NCBI RefSeq assembly: GCF_030272615.1
Contig: NC_081414.1
Span: 526,299,137-526,359,136 of the forward strand
Length of the DNA stretch: 60,000 nucleotides
Reading direction: 5' to 3'
DNA from: Cryptomeria japonica
Taxonomy: Eukaryota > Streptophyta > Pinopsida > Cupressales > Cupressaceae
Under the pieces are notes generated by a model. The model worked only from the letters and a program-made list of their open reading frames with translations. It did no database searches and was not told the DNA's origin. Position 1 is the stretch's first letter; each line of letters begins with the position of its first letter. Below are positions 45,228-58,437 of this stretch, piece by piece. Position numbers and translations under genes: made by a program.

Positions 45228-45444
45228 AATTTCATTGTTTTGCAGACTGTCTTTACCATGTTTGACAACTTTGTCGATAATTTCTACTATATGTAATTTA
45301 TGTTCAATTTTTAAGTTTCCTTGTCGATCACTTATGAAATTATTTTATACTATCTGCTAGTGTTATACACATAGTGTAGTGTTGTCTTCAATTATCTTGC
45401 CCCATTCCCTTTGATGACATGTAATGGATTGTTTATATTGTAAC
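45228..45444. other. AT-rich flank after the array
   Basis: No repeat or gene seen. CACATAGTGTAGTG near 45370 resembles the reversed end of a CACTA transposon, but no partner was found. Confidence 0.3.
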
Positions 45445-46586
45445 TGTAATACCCTAAAAATGGTCATCTAAACCATGGGCCCCTAATCTCGACAACATCA
45501 CCAAGGTCCTAATCAAAGGCAATTAAATCAATCTTGAGCACATAATTAATTCTTTAATCACCAAATATCACATGGCAAATCAATTACCCAATATTAATTA
45601 AATATTTATTTAATTAATTGAATCATTTCTAAGAATATCATTTAGATCAAATTATCCTATTTTAATTTATTAAATATCCTAGCATATTTAATTAATTAAT
45701 AAATTTGCCATTTGATCATGCAAAAAAAGGAATAATTTATCACAAAAGAAGAATTAATCACAAAGCAAGAGTTGAATTGAAAATTAAACAAAAAAATTGA
45801 ATTGAGAGAGAAATCAAACTTGAGATTTTTTTTTTTTTCTAAATTTAGGACTTGAAATCAAAAAAGCAATTAATTGAATTATTGATTATTCTCTAAAATT
45901 GGAACTCAAAGCTTTTCAGAATTAAAAGAAGTTCAGTTGCATTCAAAAGACTCTTTTCTTGAATAAATAAAAGAATTGTCTATTTTTATCACAAATGCAT
46001 GGAATTAATTTAATTATTATTTCTAATGCAAGTTGAACTTATTATCTAAATACATTTCAATTAAACTATAATTGGAATCTATCTCAAAGTTAACTAAACC
46101 TGATTTCTCAATTATTTTCAATTAATCTTAAATTGAGCTTTTTCATCATCTCTCTTGTAATTCTCTATAAATTCAGCCTTTAGCTCTCATTCCAATTCAC
46201 CCCAGAGATTTTTGAGAACATACTTGGAGATTATTATCACGCTAATTTCACTTTGGAGTCATTGAAGATCATTGTGCTTTTTTAGATTATTTGCATCCAT
46301 ATTTAGTTTATCTACATTGCTTGAATTCGTTATTGTTTGAATTATTCATCCTTCTTGCATCCATATAGTTAAATATCATATAGATTAAATCCTTCGTCTT
46401 GGTGTAGTCTAGTCATTGGAATTGCTTATAAAAATCAGAGAGCAATCTTATACTCACATCTTTTAGAAGGCAATTAGTCGCTTTGTTATGGTTTATTACT
46501 TATTGATTATTTATTTACTAACCATACATGTAATGCATCAATTGAAGTGTTGTGCTTACAGCTACAGACCCTTTTTCACACACACA
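45445..46586 (+). repeat. 5' LTR of the Gypsy element
   Basis: Starts TGTAATACCC and ends CACACACA four bases before the PBS. AT-rich, with CTCTATAAATTC near 46164 as TATA box. The end is inferred from the PBS position, since there is no second LTR to compare; the CA at 46560 (TGTGCTTACA) is an alternative end. Confidence 0.65.
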
Positions 46587-46590
46587 TCTT

Positions 46591-46608
46591 TGGCGCCCAC
46601 CATGGGGC
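46591..46608 (+). other. Primer-binding site of the Gypsy element
   Basis: TGGCGCCCACCATGGGGC, matching the TGGCGCCCACCGTGGGGC form common in plant Gypsy elements. Confidence 0.8.
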
Positions 46609-48814
46609 AGAAGACTACATTTTTTTGGCCTCCAAGACTAACTTCTTTTTTTTTGGTTATTTTTTAGATTTCAGATTTTTTGGATTTTCGTCTGTACATC
46701 TCGTACAACATTTCCCACAGGCTAAAACGACAAACTCTAGGTGTCGTATGAACTAGAATCCTGTCTCGTACGATCCAGAATCCTGTCTCATACGAGCTTA
46801 AATACTTTCGTACAATTCTGTAAATTTATGATTAAAAAGAGGAAAAAAGCAAATTTCATGATTTTTTTGGTTTTTTGTTCAAATTGATTATCCTGACGAC
46901 TAACCCTGGTTGTTTATCTGTCTATCTTAGAATTTTTCACAGCCTAATCAGTTTTTGTAGAACGCTTGCCAAATAATATGCTTGTCGCACAAAGACAATA
47001 TGACTACTGATTCGATGTCTTTGCAGGTTGCCTAAGTAAAATTGACCAAAAATCGTGTATTCTTTCAATTCATTTTTAGGCACCTAAATTGCTCTGGTTA
47101 AAGAACAAATTTGTCTTTCGTGTTTTTAGAAAATTATGAGAGGTAGGAGAGTATGCTCTTGTATTTTTCTAGACAATAAAAAATCCAGACCCTTGAGGCT
47201 TTTTCTTTGTTTGAGATTTGTACATCTTTAGCAGACCTGCCCTCCCGAGGGGTTGAAAAACTCTTAAAGTCGTTACGGCCGGTGTGAGGGGAACGACCTA
47301 AGTGGGAATGGCTAAACACCAAGTACTCCAACCCACTATAAAATAAATGTGATTTGATGAAAAATCAAGTCAACAACAGTGCTCGGGAATAGCTCTCCTC
47401 CGTACCTTCGGGTATATTAAACCTTGGTTTTCAAGGCTGGGAGACCTCTTAATTGAGTTTATACCTCGACGCGTCGAACGGATCCCTTACTAGTTTCAAT
47501 TAAAAATTAGAAGCTACCTGGTTCACCTCTGAAAGGGGGATAATCTTTATGCAAGAGAGATAGTAACTCTCCCAAGATACTTGTCATTTCGTGCCCCCAT
47601 TAGCGTTTCGAGTCGGATAATACGGCGTTGAGAATCCATTGCGTGAGACTCAACAACTATATTCTGATTAGCTATTGGGTGTGTACCCGAGTCTACAAGC
47701 AAAGGTTTTCTTCTCTCACCAAATTCCTTAGGGCTTGCATGCTGTGATTGGAGTTACTATTTATATGATGTTTTTTCTGTGTTTTCATCCCTGAAACAAA
47801 AACTAAAATACCAAAATTGGAGAAAGCAAGAAACAAGCTCAGTGATCAAAAACTTTGTCTATGTCAGAACTTGTCTATCCTAAGTTGAAACTCTGTTTGT
47901 TTCAGAACTTGTCTATCCTAAGTCGAAACTCTGTCCGTGTCAGAACTTGTCTATCCTAAGTTGAAACTCTATCCATGTCAGAACTTGTCCATCCTAAGTC
48001 AAAATTCTGTTTAAAACTAGTCTATCCTGCTCAAAAATCAGTCCATCTCAAAATTGGTCATACTCAGTTGTCATACTCAGCAATCAAAAAAACTCAGAAT
48101 TTTAGTCTCTTCTTTGTGAACAGTCGTACGAATCTGATCATTTATTGTCCTGCATCACATCCTATGTTGTACGAGTCTTGTGATTTCTCATCCTGCATCG
48201 TAACCTGTGTCGTACGAAACCCAGAAGTCTATCGTCTGAAGCTAAATCCTGTGTCGTACGAAATAAAACTGCACTAGAATCTTTTGTCAACCTGCACATA
48301 CCCATCTGTTGTACAATACAAGGCAGCAACTCGTACGAAACAGAACTGTTGTCATCCTAAAGCTGCTAAATTGTCATATGATTCAGTAAATCCTGTCGTA
48401 TGAATCTCTGGTTTTATCAGTACAGAACAGTCAAACTTGCCTAAAAACATTCTACAACAAACATAATACTAGTTATCATCATCCTAAGCATAAACAGATC
48501 AAGACAGTGTACCTCTGCCATTTGTGTTGGACGATTTGGTCGATCATCTTTCAGCTAGTTCAATCAACTACCTATCAAACCTAAGTCACTTAGATAACGT
48601 CTTATACAGGATACATCTTTCTGAAACCAGAATGAATCTTACACTACTCTTAGAATCAACTTACATAGATGTCTTATACAGGATAGATCTTTCCTGAAAT
48701 CAAACTAAAATCTCAGTTGTTTCTCTCAAACAATACGTTAACCGAGCAACTAGCTCTGAAATTGATCTTGACCTCTGCATCACAAACAACTTTAGGTCAC
48801 ACTAATCCATAAAA
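46609..48814 (+). other. Untranslated leader with TCGTACGA motifs and 38-bp repeats
   Basis: TCGTACGA or one-base variants occur about 11 times (near 46701, 46743, 46765, 46787, 46809, 48124, 48166, 48213, 48255, 48332 and 48395), often after CCTGTG or CCTGTC. Between 47865 and 48016 are four tandem 38-bp units (CAGAACTTGTCTATCC blocks), degenerating to about 48060. 47230-47700 is a less AT-rich stretch with CCTCCCGAGGGG and CGACGCGTCG palindromes. No convincing ORF. Confidence 0.7.
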
Positions 48815-50827
48815 ATGCTGATTCAAACCAAGAGTTCTTGTAAGAAAGAAGCCAAAGGCAAAGGACAACCCTTCTCATATCAAGATAACCCATTTTACGT
48901 GGAGTCGATCCACTCGCTGACATACCTTCGTCATCAGGCAGACCAATTTTTGATGAACCTGAATCTCCCACTATATACTAGACGAAACACAATGACAAGA
49001 ACAAAGACAACCTTAATGTTCACGAAACCGATAATGATTTCTCATCAAGTGAGGCTGAAAAAGACACTGAACCTCCAGAAAAAGATATTCTTGACTGTCA
49101 AAGGACAAAGACTTTAGAAAATTGATGAAAGCTATCCTGGATATGATGTTTAGACACTCATTACTAAAAAGGAAGAATCACCTATACTCATGATACACAA
49201 ACAATTACAAGCCTTACGAATGGAGGTCACAAAAATAAAGAATAAGGATAAGTCCCCAAAACAATATTCTCTAGAAACAATATGTCCCTTTCCATTTGAC
49301 AAAAATCTATACATGCCTCCATTTCCTTCACGAGTTGAGATCCCAAAATTTGACAAATATGATGGTACCTTGGATCCTCAAGATCATGTCAGAGAGTTTT
49401 GTGCTGCCTGTATGGAGTTCATGCATGATCAAATGTACCTCATGCACCTTTTCCCAAGGAGTTTAGGGGGTCAAGCAATGGAATGGTTCTCAAGTCTACC
49501 CAAAGGAATAAAAATGTTTGAAGAACTAATCCAACTATTTTTACAACAATACTCATACAACATTCAACATCCTGTGACTATGATCGAGCTTTGCAATACT
49601 AAACAGAAAATAGGGGAGCCTCTTCTTACTTTCCTCCAACGCTAGAGAAAGATGTTCTCTAGGTATTCTCGACCTATCCTAGACTCTGAGAAAATGGATA
49701 TATTTGTCAATAACTTGGTCCCCGAATTGAAGTATAGTATACAAATGCAAGTACACCCATCATTTAACAAAATGGTAGATAATGCCATTCGAATGGAAGA
49801 TGTGCTCATAAAGAAGGGAGATATCTCACCTTGGAAAGAAATGCAACCAGGATCTAGCTCTAAAGAGAAGAACAAGTATTGGAAATTTGGCAAAGACAAC
49901 AGCAAGAATGTTGTTAACGATGGAGTAGTAGACACTGTTAAAACTAACTCAAAGCCCACAATATTCAACTTGGCTAGTGGTACACAAGCACTTAAAGTTG
50001 TTGAGGCTGCAACAGAAAATCCACCAAAGAAAACAAAAGAATGGTTCAAAGAAAAGCCTTGGCTTTCCAAACCTAAGCGTGATTTTAATCCTCTCGAAGA
50101 ATCATATGAATCCGCTTTCAAAACTTTGTTGGAAAACAACTTGATAACGCTACCAGATAACTCCAGACCATATGATCCAGAAGTCAAACCAAGATGGTGG
50201 AGAGAAAATGAATACTGTGACTTCCATCGGAATAAAGGTCATACCATAAACAATTGCATGAAGTTAAAACATGAGATTCAAGATCTCATAGACGTTGGTA
50301 AAGTTGTTGTTGGGAATCATCCGACCAATGCTGATCATAAAGCATTTAAGGACCCTTTACCTGTTTACGAACAACGTGATTCCTCAAAGACCAAAGGAGG
50401 TGCCAAGGTAAATTATACTTATACCAGCAATGAAAATGTCATTAACATGATTGAGCCTTCCCAATCAAAATATTGCAATGTGATTATAGTCCAAGATAAA
50501 CCAAATGAATCACGATATGCAAGAGCTCTGACCCGATCTCAAAAGAAAGTCACTCTCCAAGGAGCTAGTTCTTCCAACCCGGCTCAAGCAACATTGAACC
50601 CACCAGCCCAATCAAACAAACAAAAAGAATCAACCTTGGATAAATTTAAAAGGCTAACTTCAACATCATCCTCTGGATATAGTGTCGTTGAACAGTTGAA
50701 AAGGAGAAATGCTCAAATCTCAATTTTTGAATTGCTAAAACTCTTGTCTGCTCACAAAGAGATCCTAGACAAAGCATTGCTCACCACTAATGTTCCCAAG
50801 GATTTAGACATTGAAGTTAAAACATGA
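48815..50827 (+). pseudogene. gag of the Gypsy element
   Basis: The main frame runs from before 49190 to TGA at 50825 with one in-frame TAG at 49643 (from a TGG tryptophan context, LQR-RKMFSRYS). Residues from 49290 to 49640 are the retrotransposon gag domain (PKFDKYDGTLDPQDHVREF, AMEWFSSLP, FLQQYS). A CX2HX4HX4C knuckle-like motif (CDFHRNKGHTINNC) is at about 50217-50260, typical of this lineage. The separate frame 48815-49117 is probably a frameshifted N-terminal part. The protein packages element RNA. Confidence 0.85.
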
Positions 50828-50919
50828 GATTCAAGATCTCATAGTCTATGGTGGGTCACCTGACTTCACCTCACTATCTGACCTTCTCTAAAGAAGATGA
50901 CAACTTGCTAAATCATCCA

Positions 50920-51702
50920 CATAACTAGCCATTGCATATTGAAGCCATGATCCATAAACACAGAGTCAAGCGTGTTTTGATAGATGGAGGCGCGGGGTTG
51001 AATATCTGTACTTACAGTCTGCTTACACAAATAGGATTCTCTGAAAATGTCATTGATCCTGACAAGAGAATAACCATAAAAGCCTATGATGAAGAAGAAA
51101 GGACCTCTAAAGGTCTGGTATCATTACCTATCAGGGTAGGACCTGTAGAAAGAGATGTCCTTTTCCAGGTACTGGATATTCCTTTGTCATACAATATCTT
51201 ACTGGGCAAGTTGTGGATTCATGAAATGAAGGCAGTACCGTCAACATACCATCAATGCTTAAAGTTTCCTTATAATGGAACAGAAGTCAGTATTCCTACT
51301 GATACGAATGTCGTTTGCAATGCATTAACAAAAGGTGCATATACTTTTGTGCCTCATAATAGGGCAGCCTCTACAAGTGAAAATCCAAAAACACTGATGA
51401 AAGACTTAGAAAAGAGATTGAAGATTACAAATACTGGCATGGATGGCTACAAGATAGAACCGATACTTTCATTAGTTTCTCTCCCTCCATCACCAAAATA
51501 ATTGGGCAAACCATCAAAGGCTATGAGAACACAAACTTCAGCTCTGAATACCATATATGATGGTATCTCTGTACAGTCCTCTACCTCCCTGGTGGATGAA
51601 ATAGAAGAGGATGTTGTTCTTAACTGGCTCTTTAAGGAAGATAGTCAAAACGAGGAGGTACGACATTGTGAGATTTCCTCAAACCAATATGGTCCTGGCT
51701 AA
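50920..51702 (+). pseudogene. Aspartic protease region
   Basis: The frame 50932-51501 continues past a TAA at 51499 to 51702. VLIDGGAGLNI (about 50974-51006) is the retropepsin-like active site; plant Tat elements usually have LIDGGS, so the residue after GG is altered to Ala here. PLSYNILLGKLWIH (about 51180-51220) is the conserved second block. A frame change separates it from gag. Confidence 0.8.
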
Positions 51703-52788
51703 AAGATGATTCAATGCATGGGATATTCAGGTATTGGTCCCTTGGGTAAACATCAAGAGGGTATTACTGAACCAATTCAGCTGTAAACAAAATCCACAAA
51801 TGATAAGGTTGGACTGGGGTACAATCCGAAAAAGGCATCAGATCACAAACATGTTTCTAAGTCTAAGTGGCAGAAAAGGATATCGCCTTCAACATTACAA
51901 GAAGCAGACGCTCAACAAACAAAAGTAGAGTGTAGAAAAGAGAAAGAAGAATCAGTAGTCAAGAAAGAAGAAATAGTCAGTGCTCAAGCTTTGTTAGTGT
52001 CAGCTACAATAATACAAGAAGTTGAGGTCCTAAAGGATATAAGAGATGAAGTAGTAAGAATTAGAGAATTGTTTGTACCACTAAAAGTTCCAGTCACATA
52101 CACTGGTAGGAAACAAGTAGATGATTCAGAGACTGACTCAAATGAGTATGAATGGGTTCCTGATCACCTCTCAGATACATCCAGTACAGAAACTCCAGAA
52201 GAGTCTAGCGGTGTCATAGATGATAAAACTACAGAAACTCAAGAGCTGATGCGCATAAAACTAGATAAGGAAATACAGGAAATTATACAAAAGAGACAAG
52301 CAAATTATGAACAAGGACTGAAGGAAGGAAGAGTACCAGAAAGCTTTTCATCTATGTAGCCCTATGCTAAAACAAAACAAATTAGGTATAGCACTACACA
52401 AGAAGAGTTGGAAGCTACAGAACAAGAACCAGTTATCAGTCCAGAGGAAGCTGAATGGAGTAGACAACAACAAATCACAAAAATAGTAAGATCATGTCAA
52501 CAGGTGTGTCAGATACAAATGACAAATGAATCACAACATGAAGGAACTTGCAGTATTAGAGATGTTTGTGTTGATACCATACACACACTTACTAAGTCAC
52601 TTGAAGAAGACTCAGAAACTTCATCCAATGACTCTGATGACTCTGATGACAGTCTTATTCAGGACAATATCTACTCAGCCTCAAATTTTGAATCATCTGA
52701 TACAAACAATGAAAATCTGTCTGCTGATCTTATCATTGTCAAACCATGATATGACGTCCAGTCTGGCGTAGGAAATGATGCTACAAGT
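51703..52788 (+). pseudogene. Polyprotein linker between protease and RT
   Basis: Open pieces 51734-51928, 51991-52359 and 52408-52749 encode acidic, Ser/Asp/Glu-rich sequence (for example EDSETSSNDSDDSDDS) without catalytic motifs. It is the variable linker of the polyprotein, broken by stops. Confidence 0.6.
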
Positions 52789-54333
52789 ATGTCTATTGGA
52801 TTAGGTCAACTAAATATTAACATGAACTTTAATAATCATGTTCTAACTCTTCCTAGTCTCGAGACACTTATGCAAGGTATCTTTCTGGAACTCGACTTTT
52901 CGATCTGCAGTTGTGATGACAATACCGTGAACACTCTCGAACCTGTCCAACATTTATCCTTACTACATCCAGAACTAATTGACTGTACTTTACAGAACCA
53001 ACCCATGAATATACCTACTTTTGCCAATGACTATATGTTAGCCTATTATCTCAATGCAGTTGAACCCATGTACTCTTCCACCAGTGAACAGAGTGAAAAC
53101 ATGACTGAAGCGGATATCAAGTATCTTAGTCGCAAAAACAAGAAAAATAAAAATAAAATATCTGATGGCGAAAACCACATTGTGGCGGTATCAGAATATA
53201 AAAAAGAGAAAATAAAGGATGTACCTAAAGGTGAAAACCTCTCTGAGGCGCCTGAAGGTGAGATACTTGATGTACTGCCAAGTCATTTCCATGAAAGGTC
53301 CTCCATATTGATCGAGCCAACTCAGCCAATGAACATTGGGAGTCAAGATACACCACACATCATTCATGTAGCTCAATCACTATTAGCAGAAGAATTGAAA
53401 GATTTCACTCATCTGTTCTCAGAAAAGAAAATAAACTTTGTATGGACGTACTCTGATATGCCAGGCCTGGATCCTGATCTCATCATGCACCATCTTTCTA
53501 TCACACCAGGAGTTAAACTAGTTAAACAAAAACTTCGTAAGATGCACCCACATGTGGCACTGCTGGTCAAGGCTGAGCTAGAAAAACTATTAAAAGATAG
53601 ATTCATTAGAGCTATAGATTATGCCAAATGGATTTCAAACATAGTACCTGTGTCAAAGGCAAACAAATCTATCAGAGTTTGCACTGACTTCAAAGATCTT
53701 AATAAAGCTTGTTCGAAGGATGACTTTCCATTACCAAACATTGATATGATAGTCGACATGACTGCTGGATATGAGATGTACTCACTAATGGATGGATTCT
53801 CCAGCTATAATCAAATCAAAATAGCTCTTGGAGATCAAGAAAAGACAACTTTCACCTGTGCATGGGGAACCTTTTTCTGGAACGTCATGCCATTTGGGCT
53901 AAATAATGCAAGGGCAACCTATCAAAGAGCAGTAACTACTATATTTCATGATATGATGCATAAGAATATGGAAGATTATGTTGATGACACCTTAGTGAAG
54001 ACTATGAAGATATCCACGCATATTCAAGAGCTAGGTCCTATACTAGACAAAATGGAAAAGTTTAAACTCCAGTTAAATCCAAAGAAGTGTGCATTCAGAG
54101 TAACATCTGGTAAACTACTTGGCTACATCATTTCAAAGAAGGGAATTGAGGTTGATCCTGAGAAGATCCAATCTATAATGGAAATGCCACCTCCGAAGAA
54201 CATCAATCAAATGAGAAGTCTACAGGGACGTCTCCAATCCATCACGCTTCATTTCTCAGCTAGCAGACAAAGGTCAACCTTTCACAAAAGTATTGAGGAA
54301 AGGAATAATATACAATTGGGATCAGGAATGTGA
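52789..54333 (+). pseudogene. Reverse transcriptase
   Basis: The frame is open for 514 codons. RT blocks are seen in order: KLRKMHPHVALLVKAELEKL, WISNIVPVSKANKSIRVCTD, DFKDLNKAC, YNQIKIALGDQEKTTFTCAW, MPFGLNNARATYQRA and the catalytic YVDD (53977-53988). LGYIISKKGIEVDPEKI follows. The frame then shifts near 54290, where RNase H begins. RT copies element RNA into DNA. Confidence 0.92.
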
Positions 54334-54847
54334 ACAACACCTTCAGCAGATCAAAGAATACCTGTCTAATCCATCAATATTGATGCCGCCTATTCAGGGT
54401 AAACCATTGATCTTATACATATCAGCAACTGATTCATCACTGGGGGCACTTCTGGCACAACAAGATGACAATAAAAAGGAGCAAGCCATCTATTACATCA
54501 ACAGAACATTGGTGTCTTATGAAATGAACTACACTATAATAGAAAAAGCATGCTTGGCATTAGTCTTTGCATCACAAAAATTGAGACACTACATATTAGC
54601 ACATTCAGTCAAGCTGGTGGCTAAAATTGATTTGCTCAAGTATCTACTCAACAAAGCAACACTAATAGGAAGATTGACAAAATGGGTCATGATCCTTACA
54701 GAGTTTGACATTGAATATGTGGAATGGAAAGCCATAAAAGGACAGGTAATTGCTGATCAACTTGTTGAAGCTCCACTTGAGGACACTCAACCGCTGCATA
54801 TAGAGTTTCTAGATGAATCAATAATGCATCTTACTCAACAACCCTAG
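54293..54847 (+). pseudogene. RNase H domain of the Gypsy pol
   Basis: Blocks TDSSLGALLAQQ, YYINRTL, YTIIEKACLALVFASQKLRHY and LTEFDIEYVEWKAIKGQVIAD are the standard Gypsy RNase H/connection series. The frame ends in TAG at 54845 and continues in frame into the second RNase H. Confidence 0.88.
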
Positions 54848-55210
54848 AAGATGTTCTTCGATGGGTCTTTTACTCAAAATGGTTTTGGTGCTGGAATACT
54901 ATTTATCACTCCTCAGAAGTATTCAATCCCAAAGTCTTATAATATTATATTCCCTTGCACAAACAACATTGTAGAATATGAAGCTTTGGTAAATGGGATA
55001 AAGCTAGCTATTGAATGGAAGGTTGCATAATTACACATCTATGGAGATTCTTAGCTGATCATAAATCAAATCAATGATACATATTAGACTCGAGATGAGA
55101 AATTGATGCCTTATAAGAGATTGGCTGATGATCTTAAGAAGTATTTTTCTTTTGTATCATTCCAACAGATTCCTAGATCCGCAAACAGAGCAACAGATGC
55201 TATGGCCACC
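54848..55210 (+). pseudogene. Second (archaeal-type) RNase H domain
   Basis: FFDGSFTQNGFGAGILF (from about 54854), NNIVEYEALVNGIKLAIEW, a GDS-LI block and the end near 55200 (PRSANRATDAMATLAS) are the acquired RNase H of the Tat/Ogre lineage. Stops at about 55028 (TAA), 55053 and 55085 (TAG) stand at positions where Gln codons would fit. Confidence 0.82.
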
Positions 55211-56805
55211 TTGGCATCTATACATGAGTTACAAGAATTCAATTTTTGCTTTGAATTCCTGGTGGAAGAGTTACATTACCTAGCCTATGATTCTCTTGAT
55301 ACCCAAATAGTTTGTGCTATTATTGGACATAACTCATCCCGATACAGCCACATCTACTCTTATCTACGAGACCAAATTATCCCTGAAAATCTTACCCGTA
55401 ATGAGAAAAGAAACCTAACTCGAAATGCTTCACGGTATGTTATCATTGCTAACGATCTATTTAGATGAGGTTTGGACGGTACATTGCTTAGGTGTCTAGA
55501 AACTGAAGAATCTAAACGTGCGTTATCGGAAGTTCATGAAGGTATTTGTGGATCTCATTCGAATGGTCTTACTTTAGCTTGGAAACTACTATGGACTGGC
55601 TACTACTGGCCAGACATGGAGAAAGATGCTATTAAATTTGCTAAGACTTGTGAGAAATGTCAGCTACATGGAAATCTCATACATGCTCCAGCAAGGGATC
55701 TTATACCCTTCACTACACATTGGCCTTTTCAGTAATGGACCTTTGATCTCATTGGTCAGATATATCCTGCTTCATCTAACGGACATAAATTCATCATAAC
55801 TACCACTGAGTATTTTACTAAGTGGGTAGAAGCAGTTCCGCTCATCAAAGTAACTGGTAAACAAGTAGCTCTCTTCATCCTAAACTATATCATCTGTAGG
55901 TATGGGATACCTTCGTCCATCATGACTGATAATGGAGGACAGTTTAAGAATAAAGAATTGGATGAGATCTATGAGAAATTCAAAATAAAACAACATCGAT
56001 GATCAGTATATTACCCTCAAGGTAATGGACAAGCTGAGGCATCTAACAAAAGCCTACTGACTATCTTGCACAGAACAGTGAAAAGTGATCTCATAGTATG
56101 TGTGTGTCCATCAATGACAATCACAACATAATCATCAAAAATGCCAACACTAACCATGTCCTTGTCTATCCAATTGATGAATCCCATGATGAAGAAGAAG
56201 CGTTAACTAGAGTTTCCATAGATCAACTTTCAAAATTGGACAATCAATTTGATAACTTCCAACAATGGATGTCCCAAGATTCATCTTTTGATGTCCGATG
56301 ACTATTTTTATTTTACTCATACCCCCTCACAAAACCCATATTTTCACCTTCTATCTTGTCTCTGCCCCAAGGTTGAGTCCTTGTTATCAAGACCAAGGCA
56401 CTAGGGAGCCCTGGTACTAGCTCAAGACCATGGTGCCAAAGAGTTTCTTTGCAAGGTCTTGTTACTGATGAACATCATAGAATATCTAGATTGCAAGAAC
56501 TTGAATTGATGGATGAGCATCGACAAGTGGCATTTGATCATCTCAGAGTTTATCAAAAAATAATGTCCAGGGGATATAACAAGAAGGTTAGACAAAGAGA
56601 ATTTCAGGTTGGTGACCTAGTTCTTAGAGAAAATCCTAAAAATCAACAGTTTCAAGACAACAAAAGGAAGTTTGAACCCAACTGGTTGGGTCCCTATATC
56701 ATTGCTGCAGTATTCGGCTCTGGTGCCTATCAACTCTCAAATTTGGAAGGAGAACAGCTCCGTGAACCGATTAACACCATCCACTTGAATAAATTCTTCG
56801 CTTAG
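55211..56805 (+). pseudogene. Integrase, with a replaced middle segment
   Basis: The HHCC zinc region (EVHEGICGSH ... CEKCQLHGN, about 55525-55670), catalytic core with D at 55745, D at 55928 and E at 56036 (35 residues between the second D and E), then to about 56095. Stops: TGA 55467, TAA 55733 and TGA near 55999. From about 56098 to 56435 the sequence is not integrase-like; a frame here reads an acidic segment ending QQWMSQDSSFDVR. Integrase resumes at 56449 (LVTDEHHRISRLQELELMDEHR) through the C-terminal KFEPNWLGPYII and LREPINTIHLNKFFA to the stop at 56803. Confidence 0.87.
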
Positions 56806-58430
56806 CATTCTCTGTGCCATCAACATGTACAACTGAAAAAAGTCCTGAATAAATCCTAAAAATCAGAAAAAGTCTTGAAAAATAAAAATAAAAATCATAA
56901 AAAAAGGAAAAAAAGAAAAAAAAGAAAAAGAGAAAAAAAATATAAAGAGAGAAAATGCCCTGATGAAAACTTGGTAAACAGACACCTTGGTTAAAAAAAA
57001 AGAATCTCTGCCAAGCAGGTGAAAAGCTAGTAAACAGGCGCCTCTTGTACTCGAGTGCTCCATCTATCAATGCAACGTTGGCATTTCCGCTTTCCTGCAT
57101 CTTTACTTTCGCTTGTACATATATTTCAGTCACGTTTGTGACATCCTGGTTCGTTGGAACCCTCATGGCTTGAAACTGATCAATGTCCTAGTCTTAGGTT
57201 AATTGACAAAGCACATTACATGTCCTAAGCAATATCAACCAAGTCATCTTTCAGTCAGTGAAACCTGGTCATCCACTTCGAGTCAATCACCTGTCTCCTG
57301 ACAACCAAAGAGTTTTATCACTGAGTACACAAGCAAAACAACATAACGGAAAACAATCACTAAACAGTTTGAGTTATGAATGAATTTTGTTTTCTTTGCA
57401 TGATGTCTTTTATATTGGTTTTCGATTATTATCCCTCCGAGCAACTCGAGGAAGTCTATCTTGACTAAGAGGAGCAAGGATTGGGGGCATAATATTTTCT
57501 TTGATTTATGCTTGTAGGAATGATCTCAATGATATGGAAACATCTAAATTAGTTGGGTGTCTGTGATAAGAGCCTTCACATCAAGGTGAAATCACCTCAC
57601 ATACCTCGACTCCGCTTATTTGTATGCTACAGGGAGGTCCACATCATTTCTTTATTTGTTTTGAGGGAATTTCTTTATGATGCAATTTGGGTCCCTACGA
57701 AATCTGTCCAAAGATATGAACGAAAAAAAGAGTCATTGCAGACAAGATAATTAATATTGAACATTGAAAAAGAAATGAACTCTAACCTGCCTATTGTGTT
57801 TGTTATGCTCGGTGATGAATCTTAAGCACTTTAAATCCAGTGGCTAGGTTTAGGTTGCATTTTGCATATCATTTTGCATTTTTGTGAATTTAGATTGATT
57901 TCGGTATGGTAATAATCTCTTTATCTTCTGAATGAGAGCTGAAAGTATCATCATTTCTTACACTAAGTGGTCTCTTTATCATCATTTCTTCGATCGAGTA
58001 CTTGTGTTTTTGAGATGTTTAGCTGCATACATAAACATTTAATATAGATTCATATATTTCATTATTCACTCATCTGCGTTCATCTTATTGCATAGAAAAA
58101 TGAAAACATTACATTTCATATTACTCATTCCACATTCATCTATTTGCATATGAAAAGAAACAAAAATAGACATCCATAATCATTTGCATTACATACATCC
58201 ATGCTGAAAAGAAATGCATACACATAGAATAAAGCATATAAAAGACATCTCATAAACAAATCAACACAAGTACGATGAAGTCAAATCGGATCTCGTATAT
58301 ATATATCGTATAAAGTCTAAGAGTACAAAATGATGTCGAATGACATATACAAACTCCCATCGGAGCAAGAATAGTATAGGCTACAAAAAATGGGTGTGTC
58401 TACAAAAAATATCTGAGCTACAAAAAGAAT
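56806..58430 (+). other. 3' noncoding region of the Gypsy element
   Basis: 56880-57005 is purine-rich (A/G runs) and might act as a central or 3' polypurine tract. GCAAGGATTGGGGGCAT at 57473-57489 is another PPT-like site, but it is not followed by TGTAATACCC, so it is not the LTR border. No ORF of interest. Confidence 0.5.
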
Positions 58431-58437
58431 ATCTAGC

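Noticed and set aside
45365-45380. CACTA transposon end (CACATAGTGTAGTG)
   Set aside because: No matching CACTACAC end with a 3-bp target duplication found on the left side.
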